Part shown: positions 1 through 5,411 of the stretch, one piece after another | Layout: the number at the start of each line of letters is the position of its first letter | Position numbering within the stretch: the stretch's first letter is position 1 | Assembly: GCA_045540815.1 (NCBI GenBank) | Contig: JAZQHY010000003.1 | Location: 1-14,077 of the forward strand | Direction: 5' to 3' | Length of the DNA: 14,077 nucleotides | Origin: JAZQHR01 sp045540815 | GTDB lineage: Bacteria; Bacillota; Clostridia; UMGS1810 | Program-made: the position numbers and the translations under genes | Notes under the pieces: generated by a model | What the model was told of the DNA's origin: nothing | What the model saw: only the letters and a program-made list of their open reading frames with translations | Database searches by the model: none

Positions 1-41
1 TTAAGCCATTTGTAGGGGTACAGTTACAGTGTAACCGAGGG

Positions 42-83
42 GATTTCGAGTCAGCCCCGTTATGACCACTTCGATACCTCTCC
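42..83 (-). pseudogene. 5' half of tRNA-Ser(CGA), copy 1
   Basis: Read on the minus strand this begins GGAGAGGTATCGAAGTGG, a typical serine tRNA start. It has a 7-nt acceptor strand, UA at positions 8-9, a D-arm (stem UCG/CGG), the anticodon 5' stem GCTGA and the loop CTCGAAA with anticodon CGA. It matches tRNA-Ser only through nucleotide 40 (AAATC). After that the 3' anticodon stem is wrong, with only 3 of 5 pairs possible, and no CCTCTCC acceptor partner is visible before the window edge at base 1. A loop-like TACAAAT sits near where a T-loop would be, but its flanking stem fails the invariant G-C pair. I therefore call it a truncated tRNA, while noting that the last few bases of a full-length gene would fall outside the window. 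Confidence 0.6.
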
Positions 84-252
84 AAATGTGTATTTCTAAC
101 ATTTCACATACAAAATTTTCTGTGGGAAATCTGTATGAGAAATGCTATAAACTTGTATTAAATTGTTGGTTGCTAAATGGCGGTAAATTCCGCTATGTTA
201 CTATATGTTCCGCTAACTTCTTGCGAGTTACATAACTCGACGGACTTCGACA

Positions 253-294
253 GATTTCGAGTCAGCCCCGTTATTACCATTTTGATACCGCTCC
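253..294 (-). pseudogene. 5' half of tRNA-Ser(CGA), copy 2
   Basis: This is a second minus-strand tRNA-Ser 5' half of the same length (42 nt), matching copy 1 at 38 of 42 positions and breaking off at the same nucleotide after the anticodon loop. It keeps the anticodon loop CTCGAAA. Its D-stem has lost a pair (UCA opposite CGG), and its acceptor strand reads GGAGCGG with no CCGCTCC partner downstream. Past the break the sequence is unlike copy 1 but contains a perfect 7-bp hairpin (CGAGTTA-TG-TAACTCG, bases 221-236). A near-consensus promoter lies just upstream, so it may still be transcribed. Confidence 0.62.
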
Positions 295-325
295 AGATAT
301 GTTTTGTAAATCAATTTACCCTGAT

Positions 326-354
326 ATTATACATCAAAAAAAAATCAAAGTCAA
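326..354 (-). promoter_or_regulatory. Sigma-A promoter for the tRNA-Ser half (copy 2)
   Basis: On the minus strand TTGACT (354-349) is followed after exactly 17 bases by TATAAT (331-326). Transcription would start near base 319, about 25 nt ahead of the tRNA 5' end at 294, a normal spacing for a tRNA promoter. No minus-strand protein gene lies downstream in the window, so the tRNA-like region is the only visible product. Confidence 0.65.
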
Positions 355-362
355 TAAAAAAT

Positions 363-391
363 AAGGCGATTTTCGTATTCGAAATCGCCTT
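363..391 (-). terminator. Intrinsic terminator of the mgtC-family gene
   Basis: A 10-bp stem AAGGCGATTT/AAATCGCCTT (363-372 and 382-391) with a short inner CG/CG pairing is followed on the minus strand by TATTTTTTATTG. It lies about 20 nt after the stop codon of the upstream minus-strand gene and immediately before the next minus-strand promoter. Confidence 0.8.
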
Positions 392-411
392 TAGTAATTT
401 GTATCTTTTGA

Positions 412-1095
412 TCAGATACCACCCTTTAGAGAGCATTCGTAGTCGATAATATCTATAATTGCATCTTCATTGACATTTATAGGTACCTCAAGAGTAAATT
501 TGTAATCCTTTGTATGTTTTCCCTGTGCTTTGGTGATGCTTATATCGCTTACAGAAATGCCCATTTCTTTTAGTTTGTCAATGGTGTCCTGTTTAAAGTT
601 TTTGCTGTCTACATCCATAATTTTAAGCACCTTTACTTTAGGCATCTGGAAAAAATGATTGTTCAAATGAAGAATGATCTGTGCTAAAAGGATAATAACT
701 GTGCACGTAATGCCTACAGTGTACATTCCGGCACCTATAGCCATACCAATACCTGCAGTAGCCCAAACTCCAGCAGCAGTTGTAAGACCTTTAATAGTAT
801 TTTTCTGTACAAATATCATACCAGCGCCAAGGAAACCGACACCGCTTACCACCTGAGATGCAATACGCGACGGGTCTGCACCGCCGGCTCTTACACCATC
901 AAACAGGCCAAGGTCAGTAAAGCCGTATTTTGAAATAATCATCATAAGCGCAGCAGCACATGCAACCACACAGTGAGTTCTGATTCCAGCTTCTTTTGAA
1001 CGTTCTTTTCTTTCAAAACCGATTGCAATACCGCAAATGCAGGCAATCAGCAAACGGAATATGTATATAAGTTGATAGATTAAAGCTTGTGACAT
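412..1095 (-). CDS. MgtC/SapB (YhiD) family membrane protein
   Basis: This 227-residue protein has the MgtC-family layout: an N-terminal membrane domain of several hydrophobic segments (about residues 5-145) and a soluble C-terminal ACT-like domain (about 152-220). Family signatures are visible: GIAIGFERKERSKEAGIRTH (22-41), RIASQVVSGVGFLGAGMI (77-94) and the GLTTAAGVWATAGIGMAIGAG stretch (103-123). Family members are linked to low-magnesium or stress survival, and some bind and modulate the F-type ATP synthase; the exact role here is unknown. I chose the ATG at 1095 because AGAAGGGAG lies about 9 nt upstream; the 13 residues in the longer frame fall inside the leader hairpin region. It diverges from the pnuC-family gene and ends at a clear terminator. 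Confidence 0.88.
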   Translation of the reverse strand: MSQALIYQLIYIFRLLIACICGIAIGFERKERSKEAGIRTHCVVACAAALMMIISKYGFTDLGLFDGVRAGGADPSRIASQVVSGVGFLGAGMIFVQKNTIKGLTTAAGVWATAGIGMAIGAGMYTVGITCTVIILLAQIILHLNNHFFQMPKVKVLKIMDVDSKNFKQDTIDKLKEMGISVSDISITKAQGKHTKDYKFTLEVPINVNEDAIIDIIDYECSLKGGI

Positions 1096-1123
1096 AACAC
1101 AAAATCTCCCTTCTAAAAATAAA

Positions 1124-1156
1124 AAGAGAATCATAGCCGTATGGCAGTCTTCTCTT
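1124..1156 (-). promoter_or_regulatory. Terminator-like hairpin in the mgtC leader
   Basis: In the mgtC transcript, AAGAGAA (1156-1150) pairs with TTCTCTT (1130-1124), with an inner GCC-AUAC-GGC hairpin. The run TTTATTTTT follows directly, 28 nt before the start codon. This has the shape of an attenuator inside the 5' leader. The lower stem is A/U-rich, so its strength is uncertain. Confidence 0.5.
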
Positions 1157-1169
1157 ATGTTATCTGTAA

Positions 1170-1198
1170 ATTATATCACAAAATAAATGATGTGTCAA
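1170..1198 (-). promoter_or_regulatory. Consensus sigma-A promoter for the mgtC-family gene
   Basis: On the minus strand TTGACA (1198-1193) and TATAAT (1175-1170) are both perfect and separated by 17 bases. The start would be near 1163, giving a leader of about 68 nt to the ATG at 1095. The -35 box is the outer end of the palindrome shared with the plus-strand promoter. Confidence 0.85.
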
Positions 1199-1220
1199 TG
1201 CTTATTTAGAAGCATTGACA
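1193..1220. repeat. Perfect 11-bp inverted repeat joining two -35 boxes
   Basis: TGTCAATGCTT (1193-1203) and AAGCATTGACA (1210-1220) are exact reverse complements around the 6-base centre ATTTAG. Each outer end is the -35 hexamer of one of the two divergent promoters. A protein bound here would cover both -35 boxes at once, so it may be an operator as well as promoter DNA. No regulator gene is adjacent. Confidence 0.75.
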
Positions 1221-1243
1221 TTTTGTATAAATAGTGATATAAT
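1215..1243 (+). promoter_or_regulatory. Consensus sigma-A promoter for the pnuC-family gene
   Basis: TTGACA (1215-1220) and TATAAT (1238-1243) are both perfect, with 17 bases between. The element is the exact mirror of the mgtC promoter, including an identical GTGATATAAT around each -10. The start would be near 1250, leaving a structured leader of about 110 nt before the gene. Confidence 0.87.
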
Positions 1244-1252
1244 AATTACAAC

Positions 1253-1345
1253 AAATATATACTGCCACCGGGTAGTGAGGAGCTTATGGCACTCGTGATA
1301 TATCGTTAGGTCTTAGAAGATATATCGTGGGTGTATTTTTGTTTT
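1253..1345 (+). ncRNA. Structured 5' leader of the pnuC-family gene, candidate riboswitch
   Basis: The leader can fold as a three-way junction. The closing helix is AUAC (1259-1262) with GUAU (1333-1336), continued by ACC (1267-1269) with GGU (1330-1332). A second helix is AGUG (1274-1277) with CACU (1290-1293). A third is GAUAUAUC (1297-1304) with the same self-complementary sequence at 1319-1326, closing a 14-nt loop. A competing helix UGCCA/UGGCA (1263-1267 with 1287-1291) excludes the first two. UUUUUGUUUU follows the closing helix at 1336-1345, so the fold could control termination. I do not recognise it as a known riboswitch class from memory. The pairing is by eye and has no covariation support. 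Confidence 0.45.
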
Positions 1346-1360
1346 ATGGAGGAATATGAT

Positions 1361-2056
1361 ATGAAAAATCCATTTAAAGCGTTAAACAAACACGATATTT
1401 TCTTGTGGATTACATCACTTATTATAGTAGCCATATCAAATGTTATGACAGGCATAGCAAGTTATATGACGCTTGCAGCTACACTTATAGGCGTAACAGC
1501 GCTTATATTTCTGGCAAAGGGTCATGTTTTTGGGCAGATTCTTACAGTGGTATTTAGCATTATGTATGCTATAACGTCATATAAATTCAGGTATTACGGT
1601 GAAATGATAACTTATGTAGGTATGACACTTCCCATTGCATTAATGTCAGTTGTATCGTGGCTTAGACACCCATACGAAAAGGGCAAGGGCGAGGTGAAAA
1701 TACACATACTCAGTAGTTTTGAAAAGTTTGTTATGGTGATTTTAACCTTGGTAGTTACAACTTTGTTTTACTTTGTTTTAAAATTTCTCGATACACCAAA
1801 TCTCTCGGTGAGTACTGTGTCTATAACTACCAGCTTTCTTGCGTCATATCTTATGTTTTACAGAAATTCGTTTTATGCTGTTGCATATGCATTAAATGAC
1901 ATAGTGCTTATAATATTGTGGATACTCGCTAGTATGAAAGATTTTTCATATTTTCCTATGATAATATGTTTTTTAATGTTTCTTATAAACGATATGTATG
2001 CATTTGTTCATTGGAAAATTCGCGAAAGGCATCAAAAAACAAGACGTGTAAGCTAA
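1361..2056 (+). CDS. PnuC-family vitamin/nucleoside transporter
   Basis: This is a 231-residue integral membrane protein with about seven hydrophobic segments. It resembles the PnuC (NMN_transporter) family in length and in the order of features, including the GYxG-like central region with SYKFRYYGEM and the C-terminal W..Y..ND.YAFVHW stretch around residues 200-220. PnuC-type facilitators take up nicotinamide riboside, and close relatives take riboflavin (PnuX), thiamine (PnuT) or deoxynucleosides; the substrate cannot be read off here. The ATG at 1361 has GGAGGA 7 nt upstream; in-frame starts at 1331 (GTG) and 1346 (ATG) lie before or on that ribosome site and are unlikely. The stop codon is inside the shared terminator with the glycosylase gene. 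A candidate structured leader precedes it. Confidence 0.82.
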   Translation: MKNPFKALNKHDIFLWITSLIIVAISNVMTGIASYMTLAATLIGVTALIFLAKGHVFGQILTVVFSIMYAITSYKFRYYGEMITYVGMTLPIALMSVVSWLRHPYEKGKGEVKIHILSSFEKFVMVILTLVVTTLFYFVLKFLDTPNLSVSTVSITTSFLASYLMFYRNSFYAVAYALNDIVLIILWILASMKDFSYFPMIICFLMFLINDMYAFVHWKIRERHQKTRRVS

Positions 2057-2068
2057 CCTACAAGTCTT
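2041..2068. terminator. Two-way terminator made from the ends of two genes
   Basis: AAGAC-g-TGTA (2041-2050) pairs with TACA-a-GTCTT (2059-2068) around an 8-base loop, with one mismatch. On the plus strand it runs into TTATAATTTT. On the minus strand it runs into GTTTTTTGATG. The 5' arm encodes the last codons of the PnuC-family gene and the 3' arm encodes the last codons of the glycosylase gene. Confidence 0.6.
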
Positions 2069-2543
2069 TTATAATTTTCCAGCTTTGTATAAGCCTTTCA
2101 ACCGACCACGTTGCATTTGCAGGCGAAGTTGACGGAAGGCATATGGCATCGCGGTTAATAACTGATTTTGTGTATTTGTTGTAATATTTTTCTGCCGTTT
2201 TTCCATTAACAAATATTTGTTTTATATCAGCATTTTTAATTATCTCGCTAAGGTCATTAGCAATAACATTTTTAATCGAACTGTCGGAACTGCCTGTAAT
2301 TTCACATGACGCAATTACGTCCCACAGCGCAATGTTGTTGCTTAAAAGAAATGCCCTCTTTTCCTCGGTTGACTCAGGAGTAGGTGAGTCAAATACGGTT
2401 GAAATCACCTTCCAAAACCTGTTTTGCTTGTGCCCATAGAAAAACAACTGTTTACGCGACTTTACCGACGGGAAACTGCCAAGTATGAGTATTTTTGAGC
2501 TTTTATCGTATAATGGTGGAAATGGGTGCTTTATTATATCCAT
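2058..2543 (-). CDS. DNA-deoxyinosine/uracil glycosylase (UDG superfamily)
   Basis: This 161-residue enzyme is of the uracil-DNA glycosylase superfamily and most resembles the hypoxanthine-DNA glycosylase group (family 6), which removes deaminated bases. Visible motifs are LILGSFPSVKSR (residues 19-30) followed by FFYGHKQNRFW (34-44), the active-site region, and LPSTSPANA (136-144), which matches the C-terminal DNA-binding motif. I chose ATG at 2543, preceded by AAGGAAAA; the frame stays open upstream to a TTG but without a ribosome site, and MDIIKHPFPPL is the usual kind of N-terminus for this group. It converges with the pnuC-family gene with one base between the stops, and diverges from the dipeptidase gene. 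Substrate preference (hypoxanthine or uracil) is inferred from family resemblance. Confidence 0.8.
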   Translation of the reverse strand: MDIIKHPFPPLYDKSSKILILGSFPSVKSRKQLFFYGHKQNRFWKVISTVFDSPTPESTEEKRAFLLSNNIALWDVIASCEITGSSDSSIKNVIANDLSEIIKNADIKQIFVNGKTAEKYYNKYTKSVINRDAICLPSTSPANATWSVERLIQSWKIIKDL

Positions 2544-2579
2544 ATATAAATTTTCCTTTTTGTTTTTTATGATATCATT

Positions 2580-2585
2580 TATAAT
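2580..2585 (+). promoter_or_regulatory. Probable -10 box for the dipeptidase gene
   Basis: A perfect TATAAT lies 53 bases ahead of the dipeptidase start. The -35 region 17 bases upstream is a poor T-rich match (TTTTTG), so this rests on the -10 alone. Confidence 0.35.
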
Positions 2586-2637
2586 AGAAAAATACAATGA
2601 ATAAAATATAAAAATAAATTTTTCGGGAGTATGTATT

Positions 2638-3633
2638 ATGAAAATTGCAGATATGCATTGCGATACAGTAGCATTAATGCTTGAAAAAAAGAGAATGGGA
2701 AATATTCACCATCTTAGGGAAAACGAAGGACATATAGATTTAGTCAGAATGGAAAAAAGCGGATATATCCTTCAGAACTTTGCGCTTTTTGTAGATATCG
2801 GAAGATGTGATAACCCTTGGGAGGGAGTGAATGAATTATATAATTGCTACCTTGAGGAAATGGAGAAAAACAGTGATATAATAGCACCCGTACGATGCTT
2901 TGATGACATTGAAAAGAATTCATTTGAAGGTAAAATGTCCTCACTTCTTACTGTGGAAGAGGGTGCAGCTTGTATGGGAGAAACTAAAAAGCTTGATAAG
3001 CTTTATGATATGGGTGTACGAATGATGACGCTTACTTGGAATTATCCAAATGAAATTGGGTTTCCAAATATTGATTATTCTACAGATAAAAAGGCAAAAG
3101 ATATGTATGTACCAAATATCGAAAACGGACTTACTCCGATTGGGCGAGAGATAGTGGAATATATGGAGGAGCTTGGTATGATAGTCGATGTATCCCATCT
3201 GTCTGATGCGGGTTTTTACAATGTTTTAGAGTGTACAAAAAAACCATTTGTTGCAAGCCATTCCAATGCACGTGCGTTATGTGGCTGTGTGAGGAATCTT
3301 ACTGACGATATGCTCTGTAAACTTGCAGAAAGAGGGGGATGCACAGGGCTTAATTTTTATCCAGTGTTTTTGAAAGATGTGCCGTGCGGTGCGCCAAACC
3401 CAGGCACTGTGGAGGCAATTGTTGAGCACGCAAAACATATAGTAAATTGTGCAGGAATTGATGTATTGGCACTTGGTAGTGACTTTGACGGCTTTGACTC
3501 TCACACGGAGCTAAAGGGCGTTCAAAGTATAGAACTTTTATGGAACGCATTGCACAAAGGTGGATTTACTCAAGGTCAGATAGATAAAATATTTTATAAA
3601 AATGTATTTCGTGTTTATAAAGAAGTTTTATAA
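2638..3633 (+). CDS. Membrane dipeptidase, peptidase family M19
   Basis: This 331-residue zinc dipeptidase of the renal-dipeptidase (M19) family hydrolyses dipeptides and sometimes D-amino-acid or beta-lactam-like substrates. All expected metal ligands are in order: H7 and D9 in DMHCDT, the bridging glutamate in VEEGAA (E107/E108), H187 in DVSHLSD, H208 in ASHSNAR, and D282 in GSDFDGF. The length is normal for bacterial members. No signal peptide is present, so the enzyme is probably cytoplasmic despite the family name. GGGAG lies 8 nt before the ATG. No hairpin terminator is visible between it and the next gene 92 nt on, so read-through into the manganese-catalase-like gene is possible. Confidence 0.92.
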   Translation: MKIADMHCDTVALMLEKKRMGNIHHLRENEGHIDLVRMEKSGYILQNFALFVDIGRCDNPWEGVNELYNCYLEEMEKNSDIIAPVRCFDDIEKNSFEGKMSSLLTVEEGAACMGETKKLDKLYDMGVRMMTLTWNYPNEIGFPNIDYSTDKKAKDMYVPNIENGLTPIGREIVEYMEELGMIVDVSHLSDAGFYNVLECTKKPFVASHSNARALCGCVRNLTDDMLCKLAERGGCTGLNFYPVFLKDVPCGAPNPGTVEAIVEHAKHIVNCAGIDVLALGSDFDGFDSHTELKGVQSIELLWNALHKGGFTQGQIDKIFYKNVFRVYKEVL

Positions 3634-3725
3634 TAATTATTTTAATAAAATTTTATGCCTAAGTGATTTTATAGAATAAAATGTAAACTATTTGCCAAAA
3701 CTATGAAAAAAGGAGAGTGGTAAAT

Positions 3726-4394
3726 ATGTTTAAACACGAAAAACAGTTGTTTCATCCGGTAGGAGTAGAAAAGCCAAATCCGCAGTATGCAGCGCTTTTG
3801 CAAGAACAGCTTGGCGGTGGAAACGGAGAATTAAAAGCGGCAATGCAATATATGTCACAAAGCTTTCGTATAAAAGACCAGCAGATAAAGGATTTGTTTT
3901 TAGACATAGCAGCAGAGGAACTTTCGCATATGGAAATGGTTGCGCAGACTATTAATCTTTTAAATGGTCATGATGTAGATGCCAAAAGCGTGCCTGCAGG
4001 TGAAATTCAGTCGCATGTTATTTTGGGGCTAAACCCTGGCCTTATAAACGCGTCAGGATATTCGTGGACCAGTGATTATGTTACAGTGACAGGCGACCTT
4101 TGTGCGGATATTTTGTCAAACATTGCATCGGAACAAAGAGCAAAAGTAGTATATGAATATCTTTACCGCCAGATAGACGATAAAAAAGTAAAAGAAACCA
4201 TAGATTTTCTTTTAAACAGAGAAGAAGCTCATAATGCACTGTTCCGTGAAGCATTCAACAGAATACAGGAAACAGGCTCAAATCAGGATTTTGGTACAAC
4301 AAAAGCTGCTAAAATGTATTTTAGTATGTCGGAACCTTCGCCAAACGGTGGATTTGAAAACACAGATTTCTCTCATCCGTCTTTTCAAAACTGA
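3726..4394 (+). CDS. Manganese catalase-like protein (CotJC family)
   Basis: This 222-residue ferritin-like four-helix protein belongs to the manganese catalase family, which splits hydrogen peroxide at a di-manganese centre. The five metal ligands are all in place: E35 (GNGEL), E65 and H68 (EELSH), E136 (SEQRA) and E166/H169 (REEAH, with H169 the ligand). This spacing resembles the structurally known lactobacillus enzyme with a slightly shorter middle. The closest clostridial relatives include the spore-coat protein CotJC, so a spore or an oxidative-stress role are both possible. I prefer ATG at 3726, 10 nt after GGAG; the GTG at 3717 overlaps the ribosome site. It ends at a strong two-way terminator. 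Confidence 0.88.
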   Translation: MFKHEKQLFHPVGVEKPNPQYAALLQEQLGGGNGELKAAMQYMSQSFRIKDQQIKDLFLDIAAEELSHMEMVAQTINLLNGHDVDAKSVPAGEIQSHVILGLNPGLINASGYSWTSDYVTVTGDLCADILSNIASEQRAKVVYEYLYRQIDDKKVKETIDFLLNREEAHNALFREAFNRIQETGSNQDFGTTKAAKMYFSMSEPSPNGGFENTDFSHPSFQN

Positions 4395-4405
4395 TAATAA
4401 ATTTT

Positions 4406-4442
4406 AAAAGGGCCAAATGGTTTAAAGCCATTTGACCCTTTT
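4406..4442. terminator. Strong two-way terminator
   Basis: AAAAGGG-c-CAAATGG (4406-4420) pairs with CCATTTG-a-CCCTTTT (4428-4442) with a single mismatch and a 7-base loop. T-runs flank it on both strands, so it can serve the manganese-catalase-like gene and the converging yebC gene. Confidence 0.9.
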
Positions 4443-4480
4443 GTATTGTATGGACTATCGTCCTCAACTGTTCATTTTTA

Positions 4481-5212
4481 TTATTCTGCCTCTTCCCAGT
4501 TGTGGAAAATGTTCTGAACATCGTCGTTGTCTTCCAAATGCTCAATAAGTTTTTCCATCATAAGGATATCGTGCTCATCTGTAAGCTTAATGTAGTTTTG
4601 AGGAACCATTTCAACTTCAGCAGAAGCAAATGCATAATTTTTGTCCTCCATAGCAGATAATACATTTGAGAAATCTGCAGGAGTAGTAGTTATTTCATAA
4701 AATTCTTCAGAAGCCTCGAAATCTTCAGCGCCAGCATCAAGAGCGTCCATCATAATAGTTTCTTCATCTATATCGTCTGCTTTAAGAACGATGATTTTGC
4801 CCTTTTCATCAAACATCCAAGCAACCGAACCCGATGTACCAAGATTGCCGCCAAATTTGTCGAAATAATGACGCATATCGCCTGCGGTTCTGTTTCTGTT
4901 GTCAGTAAGAGTTTCAACTATAACTGCAACACCGCTTGGGCCATAGCCTTCGTAAGTGATGTTTTCAAAGTTATCTGCGTTGCCGTCACCACTTGCTTTT
5001 TTGATAACCCTCTGAATGTTGTCGTTTGGCATATTGTTTGAACGAGCCTTTGCAATAACATCCTTAAGCTTTCTGTTAGTTTCAGGGTCGGGACCGCCGC
5101 TTTTAACCGCAACAGATATCTCTCTTCCAAGCTTTGTAAATATTTTACCTCTTTGTGCGTCTGTTTTTTCTTTTTTATGTTTAATATTTGACCATTTTGA
5201 ATGTCCTGACAT
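4481..5212 (-). CDS. yebC: YebC/PmpR family translation or transcription factor
   Basis: This is a 243-residue full-length YebC/TACO1-family protein. The N-terminal signature MSGHSKWSNIKHKKEKTDAQ is nearly invariant in the family, and it is followed by GKIFTKLGREISVAV, the NMPNDNIQRVIKKA segment, the YEGYGPSGVAVIVE loop and NRNRTAGDMRHYFDKFGGNLG. Older work names it a DNA-binding regulator (PmpR); later work on YebC-type proteins supports a ribosome-associated role helping translation of difficult sequences such as proline runs. GGAGG lies 6 nt upstream of the ATG. It diverges from glmS, has its own promoter, and shares the terminator at 4406-4442. Confidence 0.95.
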   Translation of the reverse strand: MSGHSKWSNIKHKKEKTDAQRGKIFTKLGREISVAVKSGGPDPETNRKLKDVIAKARSNNMPNDNIQRVIKKASGDGNADNFENITYEGYGPSGVAVIVETLTDNRNRTAGDMRHYFDKFGGNLGTSGSVAWMFDEKGKIIVLKADDIDEETIMMDALDAGAEDFEASEEFYEITTTPADFSNVLSAMEDKNYAFASAEVEMVPQNYIKLTDEHDILMMEKLIEHLEDNDDVQNIFHNWEEAE

Positions 5213-5234
5213 TTGTAAACCTCCAATATAATAA

Positions 5235-5263
5235 GCATACCCAAATCAAGATTTGTATGCCTT
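5235..5263 (-). other. Hairpin in the yebC leader
   Basis: In the yebC transcript, GCATAC-AAAT pairs with ATTT-GG-GTATGC, an interrupted 10-bp stem with a two-base bulge, ending about 11 nt before the GGAGG ribosome site. There is no T-run after it, so it is not a terminator. Its function is unknown; it could position or stabilise the leader. Confidence 0.4.
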
Positions 5264-5298
5264 AAATTTAATAAAATAGCACATAAGCACTATCAATT

Positions 5299-5328
5299 AT
5301 TATACAGAACATATACATATTTTGTCAA
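5299..5328 (-). promoter_or_regulatory. Sigma-A promoter for yebC
   Basis: On the minus strand TTGACA (5328-5323) is followed after 18 bases by TATAAT (5304-5299). The start would be near 5292, giving an 80-nt leader. Confidence 0.75.
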
Positions 5329-5351
5329 GATTTTATTTTAAGCATAGGCAT

Positions 5352-5379
5352 TTGGCAAAATATCAGATAATATTATAAA
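5352..5379 (+). promoter_or_regulatory. Probable sigma-A promoter for glmS
   Basis: TTGGCA (5352-5357) is followed after 16 bases by TATAAA (5374-5379). A start near 5386 would leave a leader of only about 26 nt before the glmS ATG. Confidence 0.5.
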
Positions 5380-5411
5380 GTATTATTTACTTAGTAAACT
5401 CGGGAGGCAAT

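Larger units (their letters stand above)
1..411. other. Non-coding region with tRNA-derived repeats
   Basis: I see no protein gene here. The open plus-strand frame starting at 177 runs antisense through the tRNA half, the promoter and the mgtC terminator, lacks a Shine-Dalgarno sequence, and has low-complexity content. The two tRNA-Ser halves form a direct repeat about 211 bp apart. The similarity may extend a few bases past the acceptor end (ccaaatgtg against ccagatatg). The stretch between them (84-252) is AT-rich and contains the 16-nt hairpin at 221-236 and small GCGG/CCGC inverted repeats. Confidence 0.55.

Noticed and set aside
1..83. A complete tRNA-Ser reaching the window edge
   Set aside because: The anticodon stem cannot close (3 of 5 pairs) and the T-stem next to TACAAAT lacks the invariant G-C pair. 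The last acceptor bases are outside the window, so this is a rejection with some doubt.
177..449. Plus-strand open frame of 90 codons
   Set aside because: It has no ribosome site and runs antisense through the tRNA half, its promoter, the terminator and the end of the mgtC-family gene.
1253..1345. Assignment of the pnuC leader to a known class (TPP, FMN, NAD+, preQ1, T-box, cobalamin, guanidine)
   Set aside because: None of the conserved cores I know for these classes could be found in the leader.
2544..2597. Longer N-terminus of the DNA glycosylase from a TTG at 2597
   Set aside because: There is no ribosome site, and the added residues are Ile/Asn/Lys-rich, unlike the family; the ATG at 2543 has AAGGAAAA upstream.
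3640..3660. AT-only palindrome ATAAAATTTTAT after the dipeptidase gene as a terminator
   Set aside because: The stem has no G-C pairs and no following T-run.
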